Shown: positions 15,432 to 25,055, counted from the first letter of the stretch. The stretch: 35,251 nucleotides of DNA from Myxococcales bacterium (GCA_007119595.1 SKPJ01000055.1:1-35251); one strand, 5' to 3'. Translations and numbers: made by a program. Notes: generated by a model not told the origin, from the letters alone.

Positions 15432-17501
15432 ATGGTCATCACGTCGCTCAACCACGCGAATAGATTCCCGACACGCCGGTTCACGCAAGGGCGACTTGGC
15501 GCTCTATTGCTGGCGTTGCTCTCCGGGATTGCAGTCTCTGCAATGATGAGCCCGCCGGTCCATGCCGGGGAGCCGAGCATTGAGAATATGCTGGAGTCCA
15601 TGGGACGTTCAGATGCCCCGGACGCCACCGCCGCTCTTCCGGAACCGACGACCAGTGACGTCAACCTCTCCGTGCAGTGGCGGTTGTGGAATCGCGTCCT
15701 TTCCAACGGGGAACCGGGCCTATCGGAGTTGGAGACACTGCACGCCGACGCTGTCAGTCTGGGTCGTCCAAGCCTTCCACATCACCAACTCGCGGTCTTG
15801 CACACCGCACAACGAGGTACCCAGCACGGACTTACCGACCAGGAAATCCTGCGTCTTCAACGAGCCGCCTACGATCTGGCGCCACATCTTCCCTATGCCC
15901 AATTCGAAGTCACGCGTTGGGAAATCGAGCACTCTCCCTCGACGGCGTACCGCGCAATCCCGCCCTATCTGCTGGGCCTACAGCTCAGCTACCAATGGCT
16001 CGATACCCGTATCGGTTGGGCTCTCAAGTGGGCATTGATCTTCTTTCTCGCCATCGGATTGATCTTCGCCGGATTCCTGCTCGCTCAACTGCTGCGCTAT
16101 TTTGGAATTGCTGCCTACGATGGCACCCGAGTCCTTCCCAGCGGGTTTTCCAGCACTCAGACCGTGATTTTATTGGTCGCCCTCGTCCTGGTGCCCGGTT
16201 TGATCATCCAATCGCCATTGCTGTCGATGCTGCTTTTATTGGCCATCGTCACCCCCTTCCAACAGCTCAATGAGCGAATGGTAGCCTGCGTATTTTTCCT
16301 CTTCATCGCCGCTCTTCCCTGGGCCGACGAGCAACTTGGTGAATTGTTGAATTATCCGGGAAGCGATGCTCAACGGATCCTCCATGCCCATTATCACGGC
16401 TGTGACTCCGAGTGCCGCCCATGGCTGGAGCAACTCGCCGCCGATGAAGAAGATTACGGCGTGGCCCAATACACGGAGCGCGTCGATCGATTCCGTTCCG
16501 GCAAACAGGCCGATATGGAGGCCCTTCATGCATGGTTTCAGGACCACGACCCCGAACAGTACCAGGACCTGGCCTCCCATTGGCTCAATCTGGAGGGTGC
16601 GATTCTCATCGCCATCGGCAAGTCCGATGAAGCCCTCGACATACTCGAAGAATCGGCGACCGCCGATCCCACAGCCGCCGCCCCCTGGTTCAACCAGATG
16701 CGGGCCTTACAAGTCCAGAATCAACGCGATGAAAGCCAGGATGCATTGAAACTCGCATTCGCCCGCGATTTTGAGACCGTAACCCGCAAACTCTCATTCT
16801 CCCGCCAGGATCCGCACAGCTTTTTAATGATGACCCACCTTGACGGCGACCGCATCTGGCAGGCCTACACGCCTACCACCGAGGAAGCCCCGAGTCTGAT
16901 CACTCCCTTTTGGACCGTCATTGCCGGCGAGAAGGTCCGCCTCTCATGGGCTCTGTGGTTGGGCCTCGGTGGTATCCTGCTGTTGATCGTCACGCTTCCG
17001 CCCTATTTAAGTCGCCGCGTCAGTTCTCCGTGCCCCAAATGTGGCCTCGCTCGCGACCCCGAGGACGCCGAGCAAACGGGTCACCACCACTATTGTGCGC
17101 CCTGCTATAAGACCTTCGTATCCGGCGCCACAATGGACTACCACGCCCGGGTTCATACCGAGACCATGTTGGGTCGGCGCGACCGAGTGCAGCAAATACT
17201 TCGCCGTATTTTCTCCCTTCTCACACCGGGGGTAGGTCATATCCTCGGCGGCCACGCCATTCGCGGCGTACTCGCGTTCAGCGCACTGATCACCGGTGCA
17301 CTGATCCTGTTATACCCCATGGGTCCCTTCGGGGCCTGGCGAGGCCCCTTCGAGCTCTTCTTCGAACACTGGGGTGGTCAGTCGGTTATGGCCTGGATCC
17401 TGATCTCCATCGGCGCCTCCGTGGGACTCAATGGAGTGCTGCGCGGCGTGGAATCCACACGGGGCCGGACATCCAAACCCAACGACAAGGATGCGCCATG
17501 A
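15432..17501 (+). CDS. Multi-pass membrane protein with TPR-like and zinc-ribbon regions
   Basis: 689 residues. A signal sequence (about 1-45, ending PVHA/GE) is followed by a helical extracytoplasmic region. Membrane segments lie around 200-222, 243-263 and 264-275, and possibly 283-297. A helical TPR-like stretch spans about 340-450 (LNLEGAILIAIGKSDEALDILEESATADPTAAAPW, in two pieces). Another membrane helix is at 505-522. A zinc ribbon has C534-x2-C537 and C555-x2-C558 with HHH between. Two final hydrophobic segments come next (VLAFSALITGALILLYPM and VMAWILISIGASVGL). I do not recognise the family. The stop overlaps the next start (ATGA). Location just upstream of phoH is conserved-looking but unproven. 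The ribosome binding site AAGG is only one base from the ATG, so the start is uncertain. Confidence 0.8.
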   Translation: MVITSLNHANRFPTRRFTQGRLGALLLALLSGIAVSAMMSPPVHAGEPSIENMLESMGRSDAPDATAALPEPTTSDVNLSVQWRLWNRVLSNGEPGLSELETLHADAVSLGRPSLPHHQLAVLHTAQRGTQHGLTDQEILRLQRAAYDLAPHLPYAQFEVTRWEIEHSPSTAYRAIPPYLLGLQLSYQWLDTRIGWALKWALIFFLAIGLIFAGFLLAQLLRYFGIAAYDGTRVLPSGFSSTQTVILLVALVLVPGLIIQSPLLSMLLLLAIVTPFQQLNERMVACVFFLFIAALPWADEQLGELLNYPGSDAQRILHAHYHGCDSECRPWLEQLAADEEDYGVAQYTERVDRFRSGKQADMEALHAWFQDHDPEQYQDLASHWLNLEGAILIAIGKSDEALDILEESATADPTAAAPWFNQMRALQVQNQRDESQDALKLAFARDFETVTRKLSFSRQDPHSFLMMTHLDGDRIWQAYTPTTEEAPSLITPFWTVIAGEKVRLSWALWLGLGGILLLIVTLPPYLSRRVSSPCPKCGLARDPEDAEQTGHHHYCAPCYKTFVSGATMDYHARVHTETMLGRRDRVQQILRRIFSLLTPGVGHILGGHAIRGVLAFSALITGALILLYPMGPFGAWRGPFELFFEHWGGQSVMAWILISIGASVGLNGVLRGVESTRGRTSKPNDKDAP

Positions 17502-17950
17502 CTGCACGGCCCACCACGGACTCATCGGGCAGCGACGGCCCCGATGAGGACTCCTCAAAAAAAGACGGTGCCAAGACCAGCCTGGCAACACTGATCTTCC
17601 ATCACAGCATTACTGTGTTGATCCTGCTTCTCTTTGTCGTTCTCGGCGCCTGGGGCTATCTCAACCTGCACACCACCGAGTTTTTCGGAACCATCGATCG
17701 CGCCGCCCTGGAAGCCCAGCTTCAACCGACGCTGGAGACCGCTCAGCAGCAACGCCTCCACCATGCCCTCGAGGTATACGCTCTCCTCCACGACCGCTAC
17801 CCCTCTCAATTTGGTGAATTGGTCAACGCGGGATTGTTATTGCCTTCTGATCCGTATTATCCGAGAGGGCCCGACGGGTGGCTTTATGAGCCACATAGTG
17901 AGGGCTTTACGCTCGAGATGCGCTCCCACGAGGACTCGCACAAAGAGTAG
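17498..17950 (+). CDS. Single-pass membrane protein with pseudopilin-like C-terminal part
   Basis: 150 residues. A polar, acidic N-terminus of about 30 residues precedes one membrane helix (about 36-55, SITVLILLLFVVLGAWGYL). A helical part (LEAQLQPTLETAQQQRLHHALEVYALLHDRYP) then leads to LLPSDPYYPRGPDGWLYEPHSEGFTLE. The segment around LHDRYPSQFGELVNAGLL and the DPYY...GWLYEP strand recall the soluble part of GspG-type pseudopilins, but there is no N-terminal prepilin peptidase site, so it is not a pseudopilin as such. It overlaps the preceding membrane protein by four bases, so the two proteins probably act together. Function unknown. Confidence 0.75.
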   Translation: MTARPTTDSSGSDGPDEDSSKKDGAKTSLATLIFHHSITVLILLLFVVLGAWGYLNLHTTEFFGTIDRAALEAQLQPTLETAQQQRLHHALEVYALLHDRYPSQFGELVNAGLLLPSDPYYPRGPDGWLYEPHSEGFTLEMRSHEDSHKE

Positions 17951-18000
17951 TCGTCGTAGTGCAGCATCCGTTATCAACGCCATTCCAACGAGGTATCCGA

Positions 18001-18966
18001 TTGAGTCAGTCCGATTCACGCCAGCTTAGTTTTCCCGAATCCGAAGTCGCCCGCTATATCTACGGTCATCGAGACGCATTTCTTCGGCTGATCGAACAAG
18101 AATTGGATGTGCGCCTCGGCGCTCGTGGCAAAAATGTACACGTCGAGGGCTCTTGCAGTGATGTCGAGATCGCTTCCCGCGTACTCCAAGAATTGTACGC
18201 CCTCGGCGAACAGGGCTACCACCTGAGCTCCATGGACGTGGGGCGAGCCATCAATATCCTGAGCCGGGATCTGGACACCGACCTGGTAGCGATTTTTTCC
18301 GATGAGGTATTTTCCTCCAAACACGCTCAGGTCATCTCGCCCAAGGGGCTGTCTCAGAAGACCTATGTCGACGCCATAAGAAAAAACGACGTCGTCTTCG
18401 GCGTCGGGCCGGCCGGTACAGGCAAGACCTATCTGGCGATGGCCATGGCTCTGGCAGCCTATTTCGACAAAAACATCAAGCGCATTATTCTGACTCGACC
18501 GGCTGTGGAGGCCGGAGAAAGCCTCGGGTTTCTGCCCGGCGATCTCGCCGAAAAGGTCAATCCCTATCTGCGCCCCTTATACGACGCTCTCCACGATATG
18601 GTGGAGGTCGAAAAGGCCAATGATATGCTCGAGCGCGGCACCGTGGAGGTCGCTCCCCTGGCCTTTATGCGCGGCCGGACCCTCAATGATGCGTTTATTA
18701 TCTTTGACGAAGCACAAAATGCGACATCGGCACAGGTCAAGATGTTTTTGACTCGTATCGGATTTAATTCCAAAGCAGTCATCACCGGCGACATTACGCA
18801 GATCGATCTCCCCTCTCACCGCCAGAGCGGTCTGGTGGAGGCCGTCGAATTGTTGCAAGATATCACGGGGATCGCATTTTGCCGATTTACCCGCCACGAC
18901 GTAGTGCGTCACCCGCTGGTCCAAAAAATCATCGCCGCCTACGATGAAAATAAACCGGATCGATAA
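18001..18966 (+). CDS. phoH: PhoH family ATPase
   Basis: 321 residues from TTG 18001, chosen because GAGG lies seven bases upstream; a GTG at 17959 gives 14 more residues but has no site. PhoH-like proteins are cytoplasmic P-loop ATPases linked to RNA metabolism. An N-terminal RNA-binding-like domain (about 1-100) precedes Walker A GPAGTGKTYLA and Walker B FIIFDEAQN, with ITGDITQIDLP following as sensor. The domain is complete. Many genomes have phoH followed by an HD-family membrane protein and ybeY; here neither follows, and the upstream genes are the two membrane proteins at 15432-17950. A 50-base gap separates it from the latter, so it may be co-transcribed. Confidence 0.94.
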   Translation: MSQSDSRQLSFPESEVARYIYGHRDAFLRLIEQELDVRLGARGKNVHVEGSCSDVEIASRVLQELYALGEQGYHLSSMDVGRAINILSRDLDTDLVAIFSDEVFSSKHAQVISPKGLSQKTYVDAIRKNDVVFGVGPAGTGKTYLAMAMALAAYFDKNIKRIILTRPAVEAGESLGFLPGDLAEKVNPYLRPLYDALHDMVEVEKANDMLERGTVEVAPLAFMRGRTLNDAFIIFDEAQNATSAQVKMFLTRIGFNSKAVITGDITQIDLPSHRQSGLVEAVELLQDITGIAFCRFTRHDVVRHPLVQKIIAAYDENKPDR

Positions 18967-18971
18967 TTGAC

Positions 18972-19006
18972 TCCTTGGGACTGCCGATCATTGGGTCCTT
19001 GGGACT
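18972..19006. repeat. 11-bp direct repeat between phoH and the kinase locus
   Basis: TCCTTGGGACT occurs at 18972-18982 and again at 18996-19006, 24 bases apart start to start, roughly two turns of the helix. It lies upstream of the promoter-like sequence at 19037 and could be a tandem activator or repressor site; it could also be a simple duplication. Confidence 0.4.
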
Positions 19007-19036
19007 TCAACCATAGTGATCTGTGGCCTTGTGGTG

Positions 19037-19045
19037 TGCTAGGAT
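19037..19045 (+). promoter_or_regulatory. Possible extended -10 promoter for the kinase locus
   Basis: TGCTAGGAT has the TG-n-TAnnaT form of an extended -10 element, 62 bases before the 19108 start. No good -35 lies 17 bases upstream. The tandem repeat at 18972-19006 is just upstream, as an activator site would be. Low confidence. Confidence 0.3.
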
Positions 19046-19046
19046 G

Positions 19047-19072
19047 CCCGTGCGCCACGGGAATTTTGCTTT
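19047..19072 (+). terminator. Weak terminator-like hairpin after phoH
   Basis: CCCGTG (19047-19052) and CACGGG (19056-19061) form a perfect 6-bp stem with loop CGC, followed by AATTTTGCTTT. It may end phoH transcription. It overlaps the expected start of transcripts from the promoter candidate at 19037, so the two readings compete. Confidence 0.45.
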
Positions 19073-19107
19073 CCGGCACCGAATCCCCCCCCTAGGAGCC
19101 CTCGTTC

Positions 19108-22100
19108 ATGACAGGTTATCGCGCCCTCGCCGTAGTCGTCGTCGCCGTCGGCTTCGCCGGCTGTAGCTGGACGCAGGCCCCTCAGGCATCCGATGATTTC
19201 TCTCTTGTCTGGACGATTCAGGAACCGACACGCACTGTCTCGAAGGGAGAGTTTTATATAACCGACGGAGGCTATTGGGCCTATAAGCCACACGACCGAG
19301 ACACGGTCCGCGGCGAGATCTCGACTGGCGAGCTCACCGTTCTCAAATCCGAGCACAATCGACACTATTTCGCCGTTGTTGAAACCGCTCGCTGGGGCTA
19401 TCGGCTTCAACGACTCGACGACCGACCGCTCCAAAATGTGCTCACAGGTGATCTCCTTGTACTCAATGCAAAAACGCTGGAAGAGCACGATGACCTCTGC
19501 ATCATCTCTGATGTGGATGACCTCGACGAACGATGTGGGCTGTCCCACCGCCATCGGCGTTGGGACCTCTTCGAGATAGACGATTCCGAAACGCAGAGCG
19601 ATGCGCCGCCGTCGATCCGGATTCGCGGCGACTACGCAGATTTCGACCACCGCGAGCATTTCCCGGTTCTGCGAAATGGTATCGCCGGTGGTGACATCCT
19701 GAGTACCTGGTGGGAAGGCGATGCCGACGCCCATCATGGCCCGCCGATGCTCGCCATTCGGACCAGCCCCCAGACGGAGAGCACCTTGCGGGCGACCGTG
19801 GCCTACGACGATTCCTGTGGGTCCCCCCCGTCGCCGTCACCACTCGTTGAAGTCGCCGCCTATGATTTTGACGCCCGGGATATCTCGCTGCCCACCTCAC
19901 CACATCCAATCACCATCGAAGATGCCGCACTGCGCCTGGGGGTCGACACTATTTTGACCTGCCATGCTGACACTGCTTCCCTGCTGGTGCCCATGCTCTC
20001 GCGCCCCCTGCTATACGACGCAGACGACGTCTACTTCGCTCCCCCGGCGATCGGTGTGAGCCCCAGAATGCTCGACGGTGCCTCCCCCGCCTCGATAGCC
20101 GCCTGGACGCGGGCCGGCGCCCTCACGGCCGTCGGCGACTTTTCCGGCGCCGCATTTTGGGTCGAACAGGCCGTCTCCGGGGAACAGGAGCACAAAACAC
20201 TCGATGAATTGGCATTGACAACGATGCCCCTTTTGACCGCCGCCGGTCGACCGGAACTGGCTATGCATATCGGCTCCCGGGTCACCCGAGGCTCCTGGAA
20301 TCCGGAGAATATCCCGGACTACCTCGATGGACTCATCGTTTTGCTGGCCCACTTCGGCGACCACGAAGATCTGCAGAGCCGCGTCGAGCGACGCCAACGA
20401 CTGGCCGGACAGCGTTTCGATTCTCATCGGGTCGGCTGGTACAAGTGGGCCGATCTACGCCAGCAATTGGCGGAGCAACACAGCTCCTATGCCGTCGGCC
20501 ACGAACAAATCATCGCCTCCCTCGAAGATCGAGGCCTCGAGGGGTGGACGTTGGCGGTCTGGGCCACACTGGTAAACAACGACGTGGAGCTTCCCATCGT
20601 CGATGATCCTGACGAGCTAGACCCGCGTTTCTCGGACTTTGAAGTCCAGGCATTTTGGCGTGCTTCACGCGCTCTTCCATCGATCGACAACTGCCCTGGT
20701 GGTGCCACCGATCCCGAATGCCAGCCCACCAGCTACGGCTGGTCGAAAACGCAGCGTTCGACCGGCGACGACATCGTCGAGCGACTCCGCACACTGGCGC
20801 CCATCGCACTCCGCGGGGGCTTTGCCGAGCCCTCCTTTCCCGAAGGGGCAGCGCGCGTAAACGACGGTGCTCAAAAGACGGCCTACTGGCTCGCCTCCGC
20901 CGCGCTGGTACCGCCCGGGGAGTTTCCCACTCACGTCGATCGACTCATGGATTCGCTATTGGCGCAATTCGAGCACGATGCACACTCCCTCTGTGATGAT
21001 CTCCCGCAGTGGCAGGCCCGGTTTGAAAACGCCGCAGCCCGTACCCGATCTCCCTCACTTGATCGCTCGAGAACGCGATGGATTACGACAATGGAATGGT
21101 GGACCGACCACGGATTACAAGGGCTCTGCGATGGGCCGGAAGTATTTTTGACGGCCCTTGAAGATCACGGCTCCACATCGAATCCTTGGACCCGCCAAAC
21201 CCTTCCCTTTCTGGAGTATCAGCTCCTGGAGCACTCCGCCGTGCTCTCCGACACCTCCCTTTTTGCTCGTGCCACAGACCTTGCTCGCTCTCTCGGCGCC
21301 GACGACACCTGCACCCTGTGGAGCCTCGGCGTCAGCATCGGCGCCATTCGAGCCGGCTATTTTGATGCCGCCGAGTCTCATCTGGTAAGCGCGTCGAATT
21401 GTCTGCAATCTGATAGTCCCTACGTAGAGGCTCGAAATCTGGTCGCTGCCTATCTCGATTTTGAGCGTGGCGGCGGCCGCACCATCATTCGCGACGGCGG
21501 CGTCGAGCAAGCCATCGCCACAGCCACTCGTCGCCGCATCACCGATACCGATGCCTGCGTTGGATTACGACCCATGGGATTCCAGCTCGAACAGCAGCTC
21601 CCCCCATCGGTGATGCGCATCGCAGCGCGAATTCAGCTCGAACCGGCGCCCCATGATTCCTTTGCCCTGAGTACGGCAAGCCGGCTTGTCGCTGAGGCCC
21701 ACGCAGCGTATTTATCGGGCCTGCGAGACCTCCATCGTGGTCAGTTGCATACATCGGCCAGAGCGCTGCAGCAAAGCCGAGCCAACCTGCGACGAATCGG
21801 AAATCTTCCCGGACTCGCCCGCATCGGATTTCTGGACCAAGTCGTATTCGATGGCAATCTCGATGCCGTCGCCGAAAATGGGGATTTCGATCTCCCGAAA
21901 GACCACGACACAATTGAGATGATTCGCAGTGGCGAGACCTATCGAGTCCTCGCTGAAATCCTCCCATCTCACGCAGTCGATGACGATATCCCCCTCAACG
22001 CGCTAATTGCGGCCCTACTCATCGATGGTCAGGACTCCCACATCGCCGAGCGATTCGATGGAAAACTCGTCGACCTACCAGCCCTATGCGATGCGGAGGA

Positions 22101-22212
22101 AATCCTCTTCGCCCAGCAAGAGCCTCCACCATCCATCGAAATCAATGGCGAAGAAGCAGCGCTTGAAGATGAGACCGACGAGCCGGTAACCGAAGAAGCT
22201 ATCGTTGAATAG
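19108..22212 (+). CDS. Large lipoprotein, 1034 aa, unrecognised
   Basis: The signal peptide MTGYRALAVVVVAVGFAGC gives a lipobox at residue C19, and TAGGAG lies nine bases before the ATG. The first 250 or so residues are strand-rich and include several Cys; the remainder alternates Ala/Leu-rich helices (SIAAWTRAGALTAVGDFSG, GVSIGAIRAGYFDAAESHL, AHAAYLSGLRDLHRGQLHT) that look like degenerate TPR/Sel1-type solenoid units. The C-terminal 40 residues are acidic. I do not recognise the family. The kinase gene begins 12 bases after its stop, so an envelope-located partner or sensor for that kinase is a reasonable inference. No frameshift was seen. Confidence 0.82.
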   Translation: MTGYRALAVVVVAVGFAGCSWTQAPQASDDFSLVWTIQEPTRTVSKGEFYITDGGYWAYKPHDRDTVRGEISTGELTVLKSEHNRHYFAVVETARWGYRLQRLDDRPLQNVLTGDLLVLNAKTLEEHDDLCIISDVDDLDERCGLSHRHRRWDLFEIDDSETQSDAPPSIRIRGDYADFDHREHFPVLRNGIAGGDILSTWWEGDADAHHGPPMLAIRTSPQTESTLRATVAYDDSCGSPPSPSPLVEVAAYDFDARDISLPTSPHPITIEDAALRLGVDTILTCHADTASLLVPMLSRPLLYDADDVYFAPPAIGVSPRMLDGASPASIAAWTRAGALTAVGDFSGAAFWVEQAVSGEQEHKTLDELALTTMPLLTAAGRPELAMHIGSRVTRGSWNPENIPDYLDGLIVLLAHFGDHEDLQSRVERRQRLAGQRFDSHRVGWYKWADLRQQLAEQHSSYAVGHEQIIASLEDRGLEGWTLAVWATLVNNDVELPIVDDPDELDPRFSDFEVQAFWRASRALPSIDNCPGGATDPECQPTSYGWSKTQRSTGDDIVERLRTLAPIALRGGFAEPSFPEGAARVNDGAQKTAYWLASAALVPPGEFPTHVDRLMDSLLAQFEHDAHSLCDDLPQWQARFENAAARTRSPSLDRSRTRWITTMEWWTDHGLQGLCDGPEVFLTALEDHGSTSNPWTRQTLPFLEYQLLEHSAVLSDTSLFARATDLARSLGADDTCTLWSLGVSIGAIRAGYFDAAESHLVSASNCLQSDSPYVEARNLVAAYLDFERGGGRTIIRDGGVEQAIATATRRRITDTDACVGLRPMGFQLEQQLPPSVMRIAARIQLEPAPHDSFALSTASRLVAEAHAAYLSGLRDLHRGQLHTSARALQQSRANLRRIGNLPGLARIGFLDQVVFDGNLDAVAENGDFDLPKDHDTIEMIRSGETYRVLAEILPSHAVDDDIPLNALIAALLIDGQDSHIAERFDGKLVDLPALCDAEEILFAQQEPPPSIEINGEEAALEDETDEPVTEEAIVE

Positions 22213-22224
22213 AGGGATCCATTG

Positions 22225-24150
22225 ATGTCGGAAGCGAGCGTTCGCTCAAAGGCGCAACGATCACTACAAACGCTGCGAGGTGAGCGTTACGAAGTGATCG
22301 AGCAACTCGGCAAGGGAGGCATGGCCACTGTATTTCGGTGCAACGACGCCAAGCTCAACCGGCCTGTAGCGATCAAGATTCTTCACCAACATCTTATCGG
22401 TGAGCCAAGACATCACTCCCGATTTCTGCGCGAAGCGGAATCCATCGCACGCCTCGACCATCCCGGCATCGTCGATATCTACGATATCCTGGAGATAGAA
22501 GCCGAATTCCTCGCCATCGTCATGGAGTATATCGACGGCCCCTCCCTGGCAGAAATTATCGAATCCTCGGCACCGATTCCTCCCGAACTGGCGGCCACAA
22601 CATTAGTGCCCGTGCTCGATGCACTGCATACCGCCCACGAGCAAGGGATCATCCATCGCGATATCAAGCCCGGCAATATTTTGCTGGACACCACTGGAAA
22701 ATCGCGATTGACCGATTTCGGGATCGCTCATGTAGCCGACGATTCAGTGCTGACGAAACCGGGCTCACTGATCGGCAGTCCGGCGTTCATGTCCCCCGAG
22801 ATGGCCGAAAGCAACCCCGTAGATCGGCGGGCCGACATTTTTTCAATGGGCATCGTGGTTTATTTGATGGTCACCGGGGAGACTCCCTTTGCGGGAAAGA
22901 CCGCCCCCACGGTGTTGCGAAATATCGCCGATGGCCGATGTGAGCGCGCCGACCTGGTACGCGGCGCCGTCGGGCGCCACTTCGCCGATATACTCGGCGA
23001 GCTTATGGAAACCGATCCCAACGATCGTCTGGATTCCGCACGCCTTGTAAGCGCCCGATTCACCGAGTTTCTCGAGCAAACCATGGGCGATGATCGGCCA
23101 GATATAAAGCGATGGATCAGCAATCCCAAAGCCTACCCTTCAGCTCTGGAGTCTGAACTCTCCGAACAAATACTGCAACGTGCCAAAGATGCTATCGAAC
23201 GAGGCGATCACCATCAGGCATTGCCGCTACTGGAGCGCCGTATCGCCATCGACCCTGCAGATCGGCATGCCACCGCATTGCTCCACCGCTTACACGACGA
23301 TCCACGGTGGTGGAGCGCAAAGCTCGTTGCGGTGACCGCAACCCTACTGCTCGCTGCAGTTGCCGTGGGCTATATCTCACTTGGCAATACCGACGATACC
23401 GAGAGCGCCATGGATGAGACGGCGACAGATCCGGAAAGTGAATATCCGCTCCAGGTGGAGTCCCGGTCGCTCCATCCCACCGCACATGATGGAATTCGAT
23501 GGGCTAGTTTGGCGGGTCATCACACAGGCGATGAGACCAAGGACATAGCCATCAGTACAACCCTTGCGATAGCCGAAGGACGTGGCGAAGAGACAAACTC
23601 ACCGGCGAATCCCGATGAAAGGCTGGAGCCCGCCGATGAAACACTTCCAGACGGCGCCGCGCAGCAAGCCGTCGAGGATACGAAGCACGTTCAGTTTCGA
23701 GTCATCCCAGCCTCGGCAACTTTGGCCATCGGCGATATCGAATTGGACGCCATGCAGGCCGCTCGTGGTGCTGAGCTCCCCCATGGTGTCCATCGACTTA
23801 TTGCACGCGGACCAGGCGCGAAATCGTATCAACAGCGCCTTATCGTCGGTCCCGAGACCAGCGGCGATCAAACCATTGTTCTGTACTGGAAAGATGGATA
23901 TATTCGCCTCGTCGTCGATCGCGATGCTCTGGTGTGGATCGACGATGATACGGGCCCGACATCCGTCGACGCCGGCGACGATCACCTGCTAGCGATTCCC
24001 TTCGGTCGCGCCGACCGTGTCAGTAACGAACGCGAGGTAGAGCTTCGCATCGCTGCGCGAGACGATCTACAGCGCTCCACTCGAAAAACCGTGCGTGTGC
24101 GCCCAGAAACCGAAACTCCCATCGCTGTGACCCTCCATGAGGAGAGATGA
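22225..24150 (+). CDS. Transmembrane Ser/Thr protein kinase with PEGA-like C-terminal region
   Basis: 641 residues from ATG 22225; a TTG at 22222 is in frame. All kinase motifs are intact: glycine loop GKGGMATV 29-36, K51 in VAIKIL, HRDIKPGN with D146, DFG at 164-166, and SPE for APE at 190-192. The kinase domain ends near 285, a TPR-like helical linker covers about 310-360, and one membrane helix lies at about 365-386. Beyond it an acidic, Thr-rich stretch leads to beta-rich repeats that resemble PEGA domains (VQFRVIPASATLAIGDIEL; DGYIRLVVDRDALVWIDD). This is the common Hanks-type receptor layout with an outer sensing region. It sits between the large lipoprotein and an overlapping membrane protein gene. 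An FHA-containing regulator two genes on is a candidate substrate (inference). Confidence 0.93.
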   Translation: MSEASVRSKAQRSLQTLRGERYEVIEQLGKGGMATVFRCNDAKLNRPVAIKILHQHLIGEPRHHSRFLREAESIARLDHPGIVDIYDILEIEAEFLAIVMEYIDGPSLAEIIESSAPIPPELAATTLVPVLDALHTAHEQGIIHRDIKPGNILLDTTGKSRLTDFGIAHVADDSVLTKPGSLIGSPAFMSPEMAESNPVDRRADIFSMGIVVYLMVTGETPFAGKTAPTVLRNIADGRCERADLVRGAVGRHFADILGELMETDPNDRLDSARLVSARFTEFLEQTMGDDRPDIKRWISNPKAYPSALESELSEQILQRAKDAIERGDHHQALPLLERRIAIDPADRHATALLHRLHDDPRWWSAKLVAVTATLLLAAVAVGYISLGNTDDTESAMDETATDPESEYPLQVESRSLHPTAHDGIRWASLAGHHTGDETKDIAISTTLAIAEGRGEETNSPANPDERLEPADETLPDGAAQQAVEDTKHVQFRVIPASATLAIGDIELDAMQAARGAELPHGVHRLIARGPGAKSYQQRLIVGPETSGDQTIVLYWKDGYIRLVVDRDALVWIDDDTGPTSVDAGDDHLLAIPFGRADRVSNEREVELRIAARDDLQRSTRKTVRVRPETETPIAVTLHEER

Positions 24151-25015
24151 CCTGGCCGCATTCGCGTTGTGCCTGGCGGGTGCCGCACTTTGCTTTCTTT
24201 TGCCTCTCACGGTCTCCGCTGAAACCTCGGGCGCATCACCGCCCACCGACGATCCTGTCGAAGAAGCCATCCAGGCCCTTCAGGCTGCTGACTTCGAAGC
24301 CCTCGTCCCTATCCTAGAATCCACCGTGACCGGCGATCCCGAAAATCTGGAGCAGCCGGCCAAAGCTCATCTGCTCTTTGCGCTGGGATTGTATTTCGAG
24401 AATTATGACGAGGATGCCGAAACCGAACTCGGCACCAGAGCGGATCACCACATCGAGATCGCCCTGGACTACGATCCCAATCTCGAACTCGATCCGCTCG
24501 TGTATCCCCCTCGCTTCATCGCCCATGTGGAGACCCTCCATCGCGACGAGTTGACGACCTCCGGCAGCGCCCAGCCTCTGGAGAACACCCGTATTTTCTA
24601 CTTCGAGCGTCACGTCGAGACCCGATCCCGGCTACCGCTATATCTTCCCGGCGGCATCGGCCAATTTTATAACGAATCCTATTTTCGGGGCGCTACCTTT
24701 GCTTTATTGCAGGTTCTCGGGTTGGCGACCAATGCCGCTGCGTATTGGACCGTCGAGTCGATGCGACAGTCGTCGGGGCATATCCCCTCCGATGACTTAG
24801 GCCGGGCTCACCGTTGGCGCCGAGCCCAGATGATCGGGATCGGGACCTTCCTCGGTGGCTGGGTACTGAGCGCCGTGGAGGCCCACCTGAGCTTCAACAG
24901 ACAAACCGTGCAAATTCGAAGCCTCGACGCACCCCCGGCAGAACTCGATCCTTTTTCCCACGGGGAAGTTGGTCTACAGCGCTCCATACTACTACGATGG
25001 ACCGTGCCGTTTTAA
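24137..25015 (+). CDS. Exported/membrane protein, possibly DUF5683-like
   Basis: 292 residues; the ATG overlaps the last 14 bases of the kinase gene. A basic start and hydrophobic segment (RRDDLAAFALCLAGAALCFLLPLTVSAE) form a signal peptide with a likely VSA/ET cut. A helical TPR-like part (about 40-130) ends with LELDPLVYPPRFIAHVETL, as in proteins that measure accumulated repeats. Then come LPLYLPGGIGQFYNESYFRGATFALLQ (split here into its two halves, LPLYLPGGIGQFYNESY and FRGATFALLQVLGLATNAA) and a second hydrophobic segment (GIGTFLGGWVLSAVEA). The LPGxGQFYN...xxG pattern recalls DUF5683-type membrane proteins. Function unknown; tight overlap implies a role with the kinase. Confidence 0.78.
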   Translation: MRRDDLAAFALCLAGAALCFLLPLTVSAETSGASPPTDDPVEEAIQALQAADFEALVPILESTVTGDPENLEQPAKAHLLFALGLYFENYDEDAETELGTRADHHIEIALDYDPNLELDPLVYPPRFIAHVETLHRDELTTSGSAQPLENTRIFYFERHVETRSRLPLYLPGGIGQFYNESYFRGATFALLQVLGLATNAAAYWTVESMRQSSGHIPSDDLGRAHRWRRAQMIGIGTFLGGWVLSAVEAHLSFNRQTVQIRSLDAPPAELDPFSHGEVGLQRSILLRWTVPF

Positions 25016-25055
25016 CGACAATCCACACTCTCCCGACACACGGGTTCGCTCCGAT

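Noticed and set aside
19024-19040. Sigma54-type promoter (TGG...TGC) upstream of the 1034-aa lipoprotein gene
   Set aside because: The GG and GC elements are 11 bases apart instead of the required 10, and the flanking consensus bases are mostly absent.
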